Source: Actinoallomurus sp. (GTDB lineage: Bacteria; Actinomycetota; Actinomycetes; Streptosporangiales; Streptosporangiaceae). From it: a stretch of DNA of 49,238 nucleotides. Made by a program: the position numbers and the translations under genes. Below are positions 8,546 through 16,832 of the stretch, one piece after another. The stretch is from assembly GCA_025964625.1 (NCBI GenBank), contig JAOPYL010000157.1, positions 1 through 49,238 of the forward strand. Direction: 5' to 3'. Positions within the stretch are counted from its first letter, which is position 1. Each line of letters begins with the position of its first letter. The notes beneath the pieces are model-generated. The model had not been told where the DNA came from and did no database searches. It was given only the letters and a program-made list of their open reading frames with translations.

Positions 8546-8590
8546 GCCGTCGCGTTCTCCCCCGCATCCGCGGTGGGAGAACGCGACGGC
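8546..8590. terminator. Bidirectional terminator, perfect 16-bp stem
   Basis: Arms at 8546-8561 and 8575-8590 pair perfectly over 16 bases (GCCGTCGCGTTCTCCC with its complement) around a 13-base loop. It sits between the converging hydratase and amidohydrolase genes and is the best terminator in the window. Confidence 0.85.
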
Positions 8591-8596
8591 GAGCGC

Positions 8597-9769
8597 TCAG
8601 TTGGACCGGGGGAAGCGCAGCATCCGGCGCGCGTTGGTCTCGACGATCATCTTGACCTCGTCGTCCGGTACGTCGGCGAGCACCTCACTCGCGCGCTTGC
8701 GGCTGTTGGGCCAGTTGGAGTCCGAGTGCGGGTAGTCGATCTCCAGCATGATCCGGTCGATACCGATGGCGTGCCGGTTGGTGAGCCCGTGCTCGTCGTC
8801 GATGAAGCAACCCCAGAAGTGCTCGCGGAACAGGTCACTCGGCCGTGCCTCGCGGTCGATGTCCTGGTACCAGCGGTGCCGCTCCCAGCTGTAGTCCGAA
8901 CGCTCCAGGATGTAGGGGATCCAGCCGATGCCGCCCTCCGCGAGGGAGAACTGGAGCCGGGGGAACCTCTGCAGCGCGCCGGAGAACAGCAGGTCCACCG
9001 TGCTCCACATCAGGTTGGAGGAGAACAGGATGGTCGGTACGACGAACGGCGCGTCCACCGGTGACATCTCGCCCGCCACCGGCTTCATCGAGGAGAACGA
9101 GAAGCCGGGCATGAACGACCCGGAACCGAAGTGCAGCGAGATCGACGTCTCGGTGTCGGAGGCCACCTGCCACAGCGGGTCCCAGTGCTCGCTGTGGAAC
9201 GACGGCAGGCCCAGCGGCACCGGACTGTCGGGGAAGGAGATGGTGCGGGCGCCCTTGGCGGTGACCCGCTTGGCCTCGGCGACGGCCAGATCGATGTCCC
9301 AGACCGGCAGGATCGCCATCGGCACGAACCGGTCCGGAGCGGTGGCACACCACTCGTCGATGTAGAAGTCGTTCCACGCCTGGACGCACACCAGGGCGAG
9401 GTCCTTGTCCTTCGCGCGGAAGAACGTGCTGCCGCCGAAACCGGGGAAGGACGGGAAGCACAGCGCGGCCTGTACGCCGTCGAGGTCCATGTCCTTGACC
9501 CTGGCCGCCGGGTCGTAGCACCCAGGGATCATGTCCTCGTAGCGGACGGGGTCCAGACCCCAGTCCTTGGGGTCCTTGCCCGCGACGGCGTTCAGCCCGA
9601 TGGTCGGGAAGACCTTGTCGTCGTAGTGCCACAGATGCTTGCCGTCGATCTCCTTGATGCGCGGAGCCGCATCGCGCAACGTGGCGGGGACGCGGTCCTG
9701 CCACACCCGCGGATGCTCCACAAGGTGATCATCGACGGAGACGATCTGGTGGTGTTCCTGCAATGGCAT
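8597..9769 (-). CDS. Amidohydrolase-2 family metal-dependent hydrolase/decarboxylase
   Basis: A 390-residue TIM-barrel protein of the ACMSD-like amidohydrolase-2 family. The N-terminus reads QIVSVDDHLVEHPRVWQDRVP, where the family's HxH metal pair is replaced by DDH, as is common in actinobacterial members. Later blocks are ISLHFGSGSFMPG (metal His), FPRLQFSLAEGGIGWIPYILERSD, and LEIDYPHSDSNWP (catalytic Asp and His). Family members decarboxylate or hydrolyse aromatic or ring-cleavage products; which applies is open. The ATG at 9769 has GGAGGG seven bases upstream and replaces a longer in-frame option. It is divergent from a small protein gene, with an operator copy between. Confidence 0.85.
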   Translation of the reverse strand: MPLQEHHQIVSVDDHLVEHPRVWQDRVPATLRDAAPRIKEIDGKHLWHYDDKVFPTIGLNAVAGKDPKDWGLDPVRYEDMIPGCYDPAARVKDMDLDGVQAALCFPSFPGFGGSTFFRAKDKDLALVCVQAWNDFYIDEWCATAPDRFVPMAILPVWDIDLAVAEAKRVTAKGARTISFPDSPVPLGLPSFHSEHWDPLWQVASDTETSISLHFGSGSFMPGFSFSSMKPVAGEMSPVDAPFVVPTILFSSNLMWSTVDLLFSGALQRFPRLQFSLAEGGIGWIPYILERSDYSWERHRWYQDIDREARPSDLFREHFWGCFIDDEHGLTNRHAIGIDRIMLEIDYPHSDSNWPNSRKRASEVLADVPDDEVKMIVETNARRMLRFPRSN

Positions 9770-9800
9770 CTTGGCCCTCCAACGAATCAACCGAGGCCGT

Positions 9801-9819
9801 TTCTGACGCTGTGTCTACA
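9801..9819 (-). promoter_or_regulatory. Regional operator copy between amidohydrolase and small gene
   Basis: On the minus strand TGTAGAC-ACAGC-GTCAGAA; the right half is exact and the left has GAC instead of TAC. It lies 32 bases upstream of the amidohydrolase ATG and about 50 from the divergent small gene. Confidence 0.6.
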
Positions 9820-9867
9820 AAACTGTATATCCTGTGTGAAGGAGACCGCCAGAGCTGTGGAGGAAAA

Positions 9868-10164
9868 ATGGCCGAGGCAAGCGAAGCCGCGTCCGTCCAG
9901 CGGCCCGAGGACGACGACCACGACCTGCTGACTTTCGGCGAGGCGGGTGCAAGGCTGGAGATCGAGATCCGGGAGACGCGGGCGCTCGTACGCGAGCTCG
10001 AGGAGGGCTCGCCGCGCGACGACGCCGCGCTTGAGCGGGCGAGGGCGCGCCTGCGCGCGCTGGAGGAAGGCGCCGAGCGCAACCGGGCGCAACCCATCAA
10101 CGACGCGAACTTCGAAAGGTTCTTCGGCTACTCGGGCGAGGCTCGGCGCAATACCACCTGGTGA
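9868..10164 (+). CDS. Small charged coiled-coil protein, function unknown
   Basis: A 98-residue acidic and arginine-rich protein. From about residue 22 it has a long helical, heptad-like stretch (ARLEIEIRETRALVRELEEG, then LERARARLRALEEGAERN), followed by a distinct C-terminal tail FERFFGYSGEARR. No enzyme motif, signal or membrane segment is visible. Short proteins of this look appear beside acyl-CoA genes in actinobacteria, but I cannot name the family with confidence. GGAGGA five bases before the ATG is a strong ribosome site, and the operator upstream supports a real, regulated gene. It could be an assembly or adaptor partner for one of the local enzymes. Confidence 0.75.
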   Translation: MAEASEAASVQRPEDDDHDLLTFGEAGARLEIEIRETRALVRELEEGSPRDDAALERARARLRALEEGAERNRAQPINDANFERFFGYSGEARRNTTW

Positions 10165-10214
10165 GGCGCGGCCGGTGCGCGGCTCGACGGCGAACGTGGA
10201 CCGGGCATCGGCTC

Positions 10215-10232
10215 GGCGCCCGTACGGGCGCC
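10215..10232. terminator. Palindromic hairpin between convergent genes
   Basis: An 18-base perfect palindrome (GGCGCCCG-TA-CGGGCGCC) in the gap between the small coiled-coil gene and the converging SDR gene. Confidence 0.6.
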
Positions 10233-10236
10233 CGGG

Positions 10237-11016
10237 TCAGCGGACCATGAGCATGCCGCCGTCCACGGCGAACACCTGACCGGTGATGAACCGCGAGCCG
10301 GGGCCGGCGAGGAAGGACAGGAGCGGTACGAGATCGCGGTCGACGTCGCCCAGCCGGCCATCGATGGGCATGAGGGACTTGATCTGGGCGTCGTGGGCGG
10401 CCAGCTGCTCGGGCGTCAGCGAGGCCCGCGTCGTCGCGTACATCGGGGTCGAGATCGCCGGGGCGATGGCATTGACGGTGATGCCGAGTCCGCCCCACTC
10501 CTGGGCGACCGTGCGCGTCCAGGCCAGCACCGCACCCTTGCTCGCCGCGTAGTGGGCCTTGTTGGGCAGGCCGATCACCCCGGCCGCGGAGGCGAAGTTC
10601 AGTATCCGGCCGCCGTTCTCGCGCAGGTGCCCGAACGCGGCCTGGTTGGTGAGAAACGTGCCCTTCGCGTTGACCTCGAGCACCCGGTCCCAGTCCTGCA
10701 CGGCGATCGTCTCGGCCGGGGCTCCCGGGGCGATGCCGGCCGCGTGCACCAGCACGTCGAGGCCGCCCAGCAGCTCGGCGGCGCGGGTGAACGCGGCCTC
10801 GACGGAGTCCGGCCGGGTCACGTCGCACTCGACGAAGTCCGCACGGCCCGGCCCCTCGGCGGTGGCCTTCTCAGCGATCTCGACGGCCGGGCGGACCTGG
10901 ACGTCGCAGGACACCACGGCGGCGCCGGCCGCGGCGAAGGCGCGGACGATGCCGGCGCCCATCCCGCTGGCGCCGCCCGTGACGAGGGTGCGGATGCCCG
11001 TTAGCGAGTCGGTCAC
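10237..11016 (-). CDS. SDR family oxidoreductase
   Basis: A 259-residue classical short-chain dehydrogenase. The cofactor motif is TLVTGGASGMGAGI, NAG is represented by HAAG in VLVHAAGIAP, the active site has FASAAG then YAASKGAV (Tyr-x3-Lys), and the C-terminus ITGQVFAVDGGMLM is standard. Likely reactions are 3-hydroxyacyl-CoA or cis-dihydrodiol dehydrogenation; nothing in the sequence decides which. The GTG is chosen for GGAAGGA eight bases upstream; a nearby ATG runs straight into a stop. It lies 55 bases downstream of another SDR gene on the same strand, probably as one operon. Confidence 0.88.
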   Translation of the reverse strand: MTDSLTGIRTLVTGGASGMGAGIVRAFAAAGAAVVSCDVQVRPAVEIAEKATAEGPGRADFVECDVTRPDSVEAAFTRAAELLGGLDVLVHAAGIAPGAPAETIAVQDWDRVLEVNAKGTFLTNQAAFGHLRENGGRILNFASAAGVIGLPNKAHYAASKGAVLAWTRTVAQEWGGLGITVNAIAPAISTPMYATTRASLTPEQLAAHDAQIKSLMPIDGRLGDVDRDLVPLLSFLAGPGSRFITGQVFAVDGGMLMVR

Positions 11017-11071
11017 ATGACGTCCTTCCGTATGGCGCCGGCGAGCCGGCGCGGGACTGGAGATCATCGGC

Positions 11072-11863
11072 TCAGCTCTCGGCCACCGAGGCTTCGGCGT
11101 CGGCGACGGCATCACCGTTGATCGAGAACCCGCCGTCGGCGGTGAGCTGTGAGCCGGTGACGAACTCGGCCTGGTCCGACGCGAGGTACGCCACCGCGTA
11201 GGCGATGTCCATCGGGTTGCCGATCCTGGTCAGCCGCCCGCCGCCGGTGTGGTGACCGGAATCGCCCCGGGAGGCGACGACCCGGCCGACCAGGACCGAG
11301 TTGGCCCTGATCCCGTGTGCGGCGCCCTCGACGGCGAGAGTCCGGGTGAGCGCGGTGACCCCGGCCTTCGCCGCGCCGTAGGCGCCGAACCCCTTGAAGC
11401 CCGCGATGGCCTGGCCGGAGGAGATGTTCACGATCGACGCGCCCTCGGCGGCGGCGAGGTGCGGCCAGGCGTACTTCGAGGCCCAGAACACGTTGCCGGT
11501 CAACGTCCCGGTGAGGATGCGCTCCCACTCCTCGGTGGTGTAATCGACCAGGTGCTTGACCGTCGTCGCGACGACCTCGGTCGGGGCGGCGTTGTTGACC
11601 AGCGTGGTCAGTGCGCCGAACCGGCGCACCGTCTCGTCGATGACCTCGCGCACGTTGGCCTCGTCGGTCACGTCCAGCCGGAAGAACTCGGCGGTGCCGC
11701 CGGCCTCGCGGATGCGGGCGACGACCTTCTCCCCCTTCTCGACCGTACGCCCGGTGACGGCGACCGACGCCCCCTCGGCGGCGAGGTGCTCGGCGATGGA
11801 CCGACCGATGCCGCGGGTCGAGCCCGACACCAGAGCGACCTTGCCCGCCATCAACCGACCCAT
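11072..11863 (-). CDS. SDR family oxidoreductase
   Basis: A 263-residue classical SDR. VALVSGSTRGIGRSIAEHLA gives the TGxxxGIG-type motif with Ser for Thr, VNNAAP stands for NNAG, and the active site is NISSGQ then YGAAKAGV. The C-terminal FVTGSQLTADGGFSING is typical of NAD(P) SDRs. It has a 10-residue polar insert (VASRGDSGHHTGGG) in the substrate loop, a region that usually shapes specificity. The ATG has GGGAGA eight bases upstream. First gene of a two-SDR operon, divergent from the isochorismatase-fold gene. Confidence 0.88.
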   Translation of the reverse strand: MGRLMAGKVALVSGSTRGIGRSIAEHLAAEGASVAVTGRTVEKGEKVVARIREAGGTAEFFRLDVTDEANVREVIDETVRRFGALTTLVNNAAPTEVVATTVKHLVDYTTEEWERILTGTLTGNVFWASKYAWPHLAAAEGASIVNISSGQAIAGFKGFGAYGAAKAGVTALTRTLAVEGAAHGIRANSVLVGRVVASRGDSGHHTGGGRLTRIGNPMDIAYAVAYLASDQAEFVTGSQLTADGGFSINGDAVADAEASVAES

Positions 11864-11928
11864 GTTCGTCTCCCAGTGTTCGCGCCCGGCGGCCAGCGTC
11901 CGCATCGTGTGTTCGAAGGTGGCACTAG

Positions 11929-11943
11929 TGTCAGATTCTGTCA
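11929..11943. promoter_or_regulatory. Overlapping half-sites of the regional operator
   Basis: TGTCAGA-T-TCTGTCA, an inverted repeat with one mismatch, made of two half-sites close to GTCAGAA and its complement but overlapping rather than spaced by five. It lies in the SDR/isochorismatase divergent region. It is weaker evidence than the spaced copies. Confidence 0.4.
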
Positions 11944-12052
11944 ACGCTAGAGGTGTCAAAGTGCTCTTTTAGTGGGAAGATCGGTATGGTCGTCACGTCA
12001 GACTGCCCGTCATCGGCGGACGGTGGATGTGGTCAGCGTCGATGGGAGGCCC

Positions 12053-12724
12053 GTGGGACCGGATGATTCGTTCGGCAGCGCGGCACTGGTCATCAGCGAG
12101 TGCCAGCGGGGCCTGCTCGATCCCGCGACGTCCATGACACCCGGACTCGCGGCGCACGCGGCGGAGCAGGGCATCGTGGACCGCATCGCCGGGCTGGCCG
12201 CCGCCTTCCGCGCGGCCGGGCGGCCTGTCGTGCACTGCCTCATCGAGCATCGGCCCGACCTGGCCGGGGTGAAGCGCAACTCGCTGTTGGGTTCGCTGAC
12301 GCTGAAGCACCGTCGGCTGATCGCCGGGACCGAGGACGTACTGCCGCCGCCCGCGCTGACCCCGGCACCCGCCGACCATGTCAGCCGCCGGGCCGTCGGG
12401 CTCACCGCCTTCTACGGCACCGATCTCGACGCGACGCTCCGCCTCCGGTCGGTGGAGACGATCGTCCTGACCGGAGTGTCCACCGATGTGGCGATCCCGG
12501 GGTTCGCGCTCGAGGCCGTCAACCGGGGCTACTACGTACGCATACCCGCCGACTGCGTCGCCGGCACGTCGGCCGGTTCTCACCGGGCGATGATGAGCGG
12601 CCTCCTGCCGGTGGTCTCCCGGATCACCGACGCCGAGGCCGTACTGGCGGGCCTACGGACGACCATGCACTCACAGCGTGACGGTTCGGCCGGAGACGGC
12701 CGTCGAGACAAGGATGGACGATGA
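12053..12724 (+). CDS. Isochorismatase-fold protein lacking the catalytic cysteine
   Basis: A 223-residue protein of the cysteine hydrolase/isochorismatase fold: LVISECQRGLL at strand 1, RPVVHCLIEHRPD, LTAFYGTDLDATLR, LTGVSTDVAIPG and GYYVRIPADCVAG. In canonical enzymes the catalytic Asp sits in strand 1 and the nucleophilic Cys in the GVSTxxCV loop; here they are Glu 16 and Ala 147/Val 146, so ordinary cysteine hydrolysis is unlikely. It may be a binding protein or act by other chemistry. The start is uncertain: this GTG has GGGAGG three bases upstream, another GTG is at 12023. Its stop overlaps the DUF35 start (ATGA), tying it to the thiolase-fold gene that follows. Confidence 0.78.
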   Translation: MGPDDSFGSAALVISECQRGLLDPATSMTPGLAAHAAEQGIVDRIAGLAAAFRAAGRPVVHCLIEHRPDLAGVKRNSLLGSLTLKHRRLIAGTEDVLPPPALTPAPADHVSRRAVGLTAFYGTDLDATLRLRSVETIVLTGVSTDVAIPGFALEAVNRGYYVRIPADCVAGTSAGSHRAMMSGLLPVVSRITDAEAVLAGLRTTMHSQRDGSAGDGRRDKDGR

Positions 12725-13149
12725 CCCGACCCGCTTACCGCATCCTGCCGGAGGTGACGGCGGACTCCGCGGCGTTCTGGGCCGGCGGCGCCGACGGCGA
12801 GCTGCGCATCTACCGCTGCCGGTCCTGCTCCCGGTACTTCCACCCGCCGGTGGGGGTGTGCTTCCGCTGTCGCAGCCGTGAGGTCGGCCCGGAGGCCGTG
12901 TCCGGCCGGGCGACGGTGGCCGCCTACACCGTCAACCACCACCCGTGGTTCGGCGAGGCGTTCCCGCCGCCGTACGTCGTGGCGATCGTCGAACTCGACG
13001 AGGACCCCGACACCCGGCTGACCACGCAGATCGTGGACTGCGCGGTCGAGGACGTGCGGATCGGCATGGAGGTCGAGGTCGACTTCGAACACCACGACGA
13101 TGTGTGGGTGCCGGTGTTCCGGCCCGCCGAGGGGAGCAGCGCGTCATGA
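12721..13149 (+). CDS. DUF35 OB-fold acyl-CoA-binding protein, zinc ribbon type
   Basis: A 142-residue DUF35 protein: an N-terminal helix, a rubredoxin-like zinc ribbon with Cys 33, 36, 47 and 50, and an OB fold beginning at GRATVAAYTVNHHPWFGEAFPPPYVVAIVEL. Members bind acyl-CoA and form complexes with Cys-less thiolase-fold partners, as in the ChsH2-Ltp2 steroid aldolase or archaeal HMG-CoA synthase. The four-base overlap with the thiolase-fold gene downstream strongly suggests that the two products form such a complex. The last residues are a short polar tail. Confidence 0.9.
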   Translation: MTRPAYRILPEVTADSAAFWAGGADGELRIYRCRSCSRYFHPPVGVCFRCRSREVGPEAVSGRATVAAYTVNHHPWFGEAFPPPYVVAIVELDEDPDTRLTTQIVDCAVEDVRIGMEVEVDFEHHDDVWVPVFRPAEGSSAS

Positions 13150-14330
13150 CCTTCGTGGACGACAAGGTCGTCATCACCGGGATCGGCCAGTCGGCCGTCG
13201 GCCGCAAGCTGGGCAGGGGCGGGGTCGACCTGGCCATCGACGCCGCGCTGGAGGCCATCGCCCACGCCGGCCTGGATCCGGCCGACATCGACGGCGTCGC
13301 CAGCTACCCGGGCCCGGTGCCGGCCGAGGGCGGCTTCGTCGGGGCGACGACCCACGACGTCCGCGACGCGCTGGGCCTGCGCACCACGTGGGCGATCAGC
13401 GGCGTGGAGACCCCCGGCCAGGCCGGCACGCTGATGGACGCCGCCGCCGCGATCGCCACCGGCCGCGCCACCCACGTGCTGTGCTTCCGCAGCGTGTTCG
13501 AGTCCACCGCGCAGGCCGCGGGCCGGGCCAAGGCGCTGACGCAGGTGGCCAGCCGGGCCGCCGGGCACACGGAGTTCCGGATGCCCTTCGGTGCGGCCTC
13601 ACCGGCGAACTGGATCGCGATGTACGCCCAGCGGTACATGCACGAGTTCGGGCTCACCCGCGAGCAGCTCGGCCAGATCCCGATCAACGGTCGCCGCAAC
13701 GCGGCTCTGAACCCGAAGGCGATCTACCGGGACCCGATGAGCCTGGACGACTACCTGTCCGCCCGGCTGATCTCCTACCCGTTCGGGCTCTACGACTGCG
13801 ATGTCCCGTGCGACGGAGCCACCGCGGTGATCCTGTCGAGCAGAGCCGCGTGGGGCGGGTCGGACCACGCGCCGATCGCCATCGAGGCGGCCGGTTCCGG
13901 GCTCTACGAACGGCACACCTGGGACCAGCGGTCCGACCTCACGACCATGGCGGCACACGACGCGGCGCACCACATGTGGCAGCAGACCAGCCTCACGCCG
14001 GCCGACGTCGACTTCGCCGAGCTCTACGACGGCTTCAGCTACCTCTGCGCACAGTGGATAGAGGCGCTGGGGTTCTGCAAGCACGGCGAGGTGGGGCCGT
14101 TCCTGGAGGACACCGAGCACTACGCCATCGGCGGGGAGCTGCCGATCAACACGCATGGCGGTCAGCTGTCGGCCGGCCGGCTGCACGGCTACGGCTTCCT
14201 GCACGAGGCATGCCTGCAGCTGTGGGGCGAGGCGGGGGAGCGGCAGATCCGCAAGGACGTCGAGGTGGCGGCGGTCGGCATCGGCGGCGGCCCGGAGGCC
14301 GGCTGCCTGCTGCTCCGTCGCGACGGCTAG
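13146..14330 (+). CDS. Thiolase-fold lipid-transfer protein, probable aldolase subunit
   Basis: A 394-residue SCP-x/Ltp-type thiolase-fold protein. The position of the thiolase nucleophile reads ISGVETPGQAGTL, without Cys, so classical thiolysis is not expected. It keeps ELYDGFSYL and INTHGGQLSAGRLHGYGFLHEA; tyrosines in these two blocks are the ones considered catalytic in the steroid retro-aldolase Ltp2. With the coupled DUF35 gene it most likely cleaves a beta-hydroxyacyl-CoA into a carbonyl compound and a shorter acyl-CoA, or does the reverse. The ATG overlaps the DUF35 stop. Of the three thiolase-fold genes here, this is the one closest to Ltp2 at both tyrosine blocks. Confidence 0.87.
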   Translation: MTFVDDKVVITGIGQSAVGRKLGRGGVDLAIDAALEAIAHAGLDPADIDGVASYPGPVPAEGGFVGATTHDVRDALGLRTTWAISGVETPGQAGTLMDAAAAIATGRATHVLCFRSVFESTAQAAGRAKALTQVASRAAGHTEFRMPFGAASPANWIAMYAQRYMHEFGLTREQLGQIPINGRRNAALNPKAIYRDPMSLDDYLSARLISYPFGLYDCDVPCDGATAVILSSRAAWGGSDHAPIAIEAAGSGLYERHTWDQRSDLTTMAAHDAAHHMWQQTSLTPADVDFAELYDGFSYLCAQWIEALGFCKHGEVGPFLEDTEHYAIGGELPINTHGGQLSAGRLHGYGFLHEACLQLWGEAGERQIRKDVEVAAVGIGGGPEAGCLLLRRDG

Positions 14331-14339
14331 CGGTGGTGC

Positions 14340-14392
14340 GACGGCCTGTTCCGCGGCGCCGGGGGAAGAAGCACGCCGTGGAACAGGCCGTC
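14340..14392. terminator. Bidirectional terminator, 19-bp stem
   Basis: Arms 14340-14358 and 14374-14392 (GACGGCCTGTTCCGCGGCG against its complement) pair over 19 bases with one mismatch. They lie between the converging thiolase-fold and CoA-transferase genes. The gap holds no other feature. Confidence 0.8.
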
Positions 14393-14479
14393 AGGTCCCG
14401 CTGCCCGGATGGGGATCAGGCCCCGGTGCCACTTGGCGGCAGGACATCGTCCGAGCGCGGGGCGCCACGCTCGGGACGC

Positions 14480-15694
14480 TCAGAGGACGGCGCCGGAGAT
14501 CTTCAGCTCCAGGATCCGATCCATGTCCAGGCCCAGCTCGCCGAGCACCTCATCGGTGTGCTCGCCATGTCCGGGTGCCCTGCGGGTGTCGCCGGACTCG
14601 CCGTTGAACTGCAGGGGCGCCGGGACCAGCTGGAAGGAGTTCCCGTTGGCGTCCGTCAGGTCCTGGAGGTAGCCGTTCGCCACGACCTGCGGGTCGGACA
14701 GCACGTCGATCGGTCGCTGCACGGGCGCCCAGGCGCCCTTGACCGTGGAGAGCACCGCCGTCACCTCGTCGAAGGTACGGGCGGCGAACAGCTCCGCGAG
14801 CGCGGCGATGGCCTCGGTGTTGTTCTTCATGCGCGCGGCGTGGTCGGCGAAGCGGGGGTCGTCGATCAGCTGGGGCCTGCCGAGTGCCGTCACCAGCTCC
14901 GGCCAGAACCGGTCGGACTGCAGCATGACCAGCGACACGAACCGGCCGTCCTTGGTGGCGTAGGTGTTCACCAGTGCGTTCGGGGCCTGGGACGGCTGGT
15001 AGCGGGGGATGCGCTCGACGCCGAACGCGGCGGACGCCGCCAGGCTCGCGCCCATCGCCCAGGTGCCCATCGACAGCAGCGAGCCGTCGACGGTGAGGGC
15101 TTCGCCGGTGCGTTCGCGGTGCAGCAGCGCCGCCGAGATGCCACCGGCGATGGTCAGGCCGCCGAGCACGTCGCCGAAGGCCGCCCCCGGCTGAGTGACC
15201 GGGTAGCCGAGCTCGTCGGGGCTGACCGTGTCGGCCGCGCCGGACCGGGCCCAGAACGTGGAGTTGTCATAGCCGCCCCGGTCGGCCTCGGCGCCCTGGG
15301 GTCCGTGCGCGGAGCCGCGGGCGTAGATGACGTTCGGGTTGACCGCCCGGATGTCGTCCACGTCGATGTGCAGCTTCGCGCGCTGGGCCGGCAGGAAGTT
15401 GGTGAGGAAGACGTCACATTCCCGGGCTAGCCGCAGCAGCAGTTCGTGGCCTTCGGCCGACTTGATGTCCAGGCCGACGCTTCGCTTGCCGCGGTTGGGC
15501 AACTCCACCATGTGCGCCACCCCGCCGAGCGGGACGAGACCGGAGGTCACCAGACCGCGTTGCGGGTCGCCGGTCTCCGGATGCTCGATCTTGATGACGT
15601 CCGCGCCCCACTCGGCCAGGATGCCGCCCGCAACGGGGACATAGGTCCACGATGCGACTTCGAGCACTCGGATTCCGTTCATGATCGCGACCAT
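14480..15694 (-). CDS. CaiB/BaiF family (class III) CoA-transferase
   Basis: A 404-residue class III CoA-transferase. N-terminal blocks are GIRVLEVASWTYVPVAGGILAEWGADVIKIEHP and RGKRSVGLDIKSAEG; ADRGGYDNSTFWARSG carries the catalytic aspartate position; PGAAFGDVLGGLTIAGGISAALLHRERTG is the conserved core. The family moves CoA between carboxylates, or in the AMACR branch racemises 2-methylacyl-CoAs. Sequence alone does not choose, and a racemase role would suit branched side chains. The ATG at 15694 has GAGGAG upstream; a second Met four codons on is possible. Single-gene unit, divergent from the thioesterase. Confidence 0.88.
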   Translation of the reverse strand: MVAIMNGIRVLEVASWTYVPVAGGILAEWGADVIKIEHPETGDPQRGLVTSGLVPLGGVAHMVELPNRGKRSVGLDIKSAEGHELLLRLARECDVFLTNFLPAQRAKLHIDVDDIRAVNPNVIYARGSAHGPQGAEADRGGYDNSTFWARSGAADTVSPDELGYPVTQPGAAFGDVLGGLTIAGGISAALLHRERTGEALTVDGSLLSMGTWAMGASLAASAAFGVERIPRYQPSQAPNALVNTYATKDGRFVSLVMLQSDRFWPELVTALGRPQLIDDPRFADHAARMKNNTEAIAALAELFAARTFDEVTAVLSTVKGAWAPVQRPIDVLSDPQVVANGYLQDLTDANGNSFQLVPAPLQFNGESGDTRRAPGHGEHTDEVLGELGLDMDRILELKISGAVL

Positions 15695-15782
15695 CGTCGG
15701 CTCCTCGATATCGGTGGGAGGTCCGCGACGGGCACGGGTTAGAGCCGGCCCGGCCACGGCACCGGAAAAGACTCTAACGGTC

Positions 15783-15801
15783 ATGTCACCTATTGTCAGC
15801 A
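15783..15801 (+). promoter_or_regulatory. Weak regional operator copy
   Basis: ATGTCAC-CTATT-GTCAGCA: five of seven bases of the right half (GTCAG) and the terminal AC of the left are kept. It lies in the CoA-transferase/thioesterase divergent region, 89 bases from the former's start. Confidence 0.4.
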
Positions 15802-15838
15802 CGTCTGGGCTGGTGCTTTGTCGATCTATAGACCGTCT

Positions 15839-15857
15839 ATCTGACTCGATGTATGTT
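15839..15857 (-). promoter_or_regulatory. Regional operator copy upstream of thioesterase
   Basis: On the minus strand AACATAC-ATCGA-GTCAGAT, six of seven in the right half. It ends seven bases before the chosen thioesterase start. Confidence 0.5.
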
Positions 15858-15863
15858 TCGAGG

Positions 15864-16832
15864 ATGTCTTTGTCCATGCCGCACGCGGCGGCCCCCGTCG
15901 TCGGAACCTCCGCAGCAGGGCCGACCCTGCTGGACCTGCTGGATATCGAAGAGATCGAACAGGACCTGTACCGCGCCTCGGTCGTCTTCGACGAGCCGTT
16001 CCCGCTCTACGGCGGTCAGGTCGCGGCGCAGGCCCTGTTGGCCGCAGGGCGTACCGTGGCACCGGATCGCGCTCCGCACTCCCTGCACGGCTATTACCTG
16101 CGTGGCGGTGTCTCGGCCAAGCCGACCGTCTTCAGGGTCGAACGTGACCGCGACGGGCGGTCGTACTCCGCGCGGCGGGTCGTGGCGATCCAGGACGGCA
16201 AGGTCATCTTCAACCTGAGCGCGTCGTTCTCCGTAACGGAACCGGGCGTCGACCGCGAGGTCGATCCTGGGCCCGAGGTGCCGCGGCCTGCGGACCTGCC
16301 CGCCGCCGAACTGCCCCGGCTGCTGTCGACGGAGTCCAGGCTGCCCCCGCAGCCGTACCCCGGTGTGGAGTGGCCGACGAGGTTCTGGGCCCGCTGCACG
16401 CTCGACCTGCCAGCGTCCCCCCTGGTGCACGCCTGTGTCCTGACCTACCTGTCGGACATCTCCAGCGGGCTGCTCGCCCTGCACGATGGCGTCGGCGAGA
16501 CCGGGCCCAGCCTCGACCATGCCGTCTGGTTCCACCGTCCCGCGCGGCTCGACGACTGGGTGCTGCTCGACCTGGTTCCCCACACCGTCGCGCGCGCCCG
16601 GGGCTGGTACACCGGCACCGTACGCCGTGCGGACGGCACGCTGGCCGCGAGCCTTGCCCAGGAATCGCTCTTCCGCTCCCCACCGCCCAGCCCGGCGGGG
16701 GCCGGAACGGAGGCGCCTGAGATGGCGGCCCCGACGAAGATCGACACCATCCCGTACCCGGCCGAGCCCTCCCTGCTGGCGGAGGTGACCGACGCGATCC
16801 GCGCCGCCGGCACCGCGGGGGCCAGAGCGTGA
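15864..16832 (+). CDS. tesB: Acyl-CoA thioesterase II
   Basis: A 322-residue double hot-dog thioesterase of the TesB family, which hydrolyses medium and long acyl-CoAs to free acid and CoA. Diagnostic blocks: LLDLLDIEEIEQDLYRA, then PLYGGQVAAQALLAAGRTV with HSLHGYYLRGG, and in the second domain LTYLSDISSGLLALH and SLDHAVWFHRPARLDDWVLLDL. The catalytic Asp/Thr/Gln set of the family lies in these second-domain blocks. The start is uncertain; in-frame ATGs also occur at 15849 and 15876, none with an ideal ribosome site. The stop overlaps the next gene's GTG. It may prevent trapping of CoA on slow intermediates. Confidence 0.88.
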   Translation: MSLSMPHAAAPVVGTSAAGPTLLDLLDIEEIEQDLYRASVVFDEPFPLYGGQVAAQALLAAGRTVAPDRAPHSLHGYYLRGGVSAKPTVFRVERDRDGRSYSARRVVAIQDGKVIFNLSASFSVTEPGVDREVDPGPEVPRPADLPAAELPRLLSTESRLPPQPYPGVEWPTRFWARCTLDLPASPLVHACVLTYLSDISSGLLALHDGVGETGPSLDHAVWFHRPARLDDWVLLDLVPHTVARARGWYTGTVRRADGTLAASLAQESLFRSPPPSPAGAGTEAPEMAAPTKIDTIPYPAEPSLLAEVTDAIRAAGTAGARA

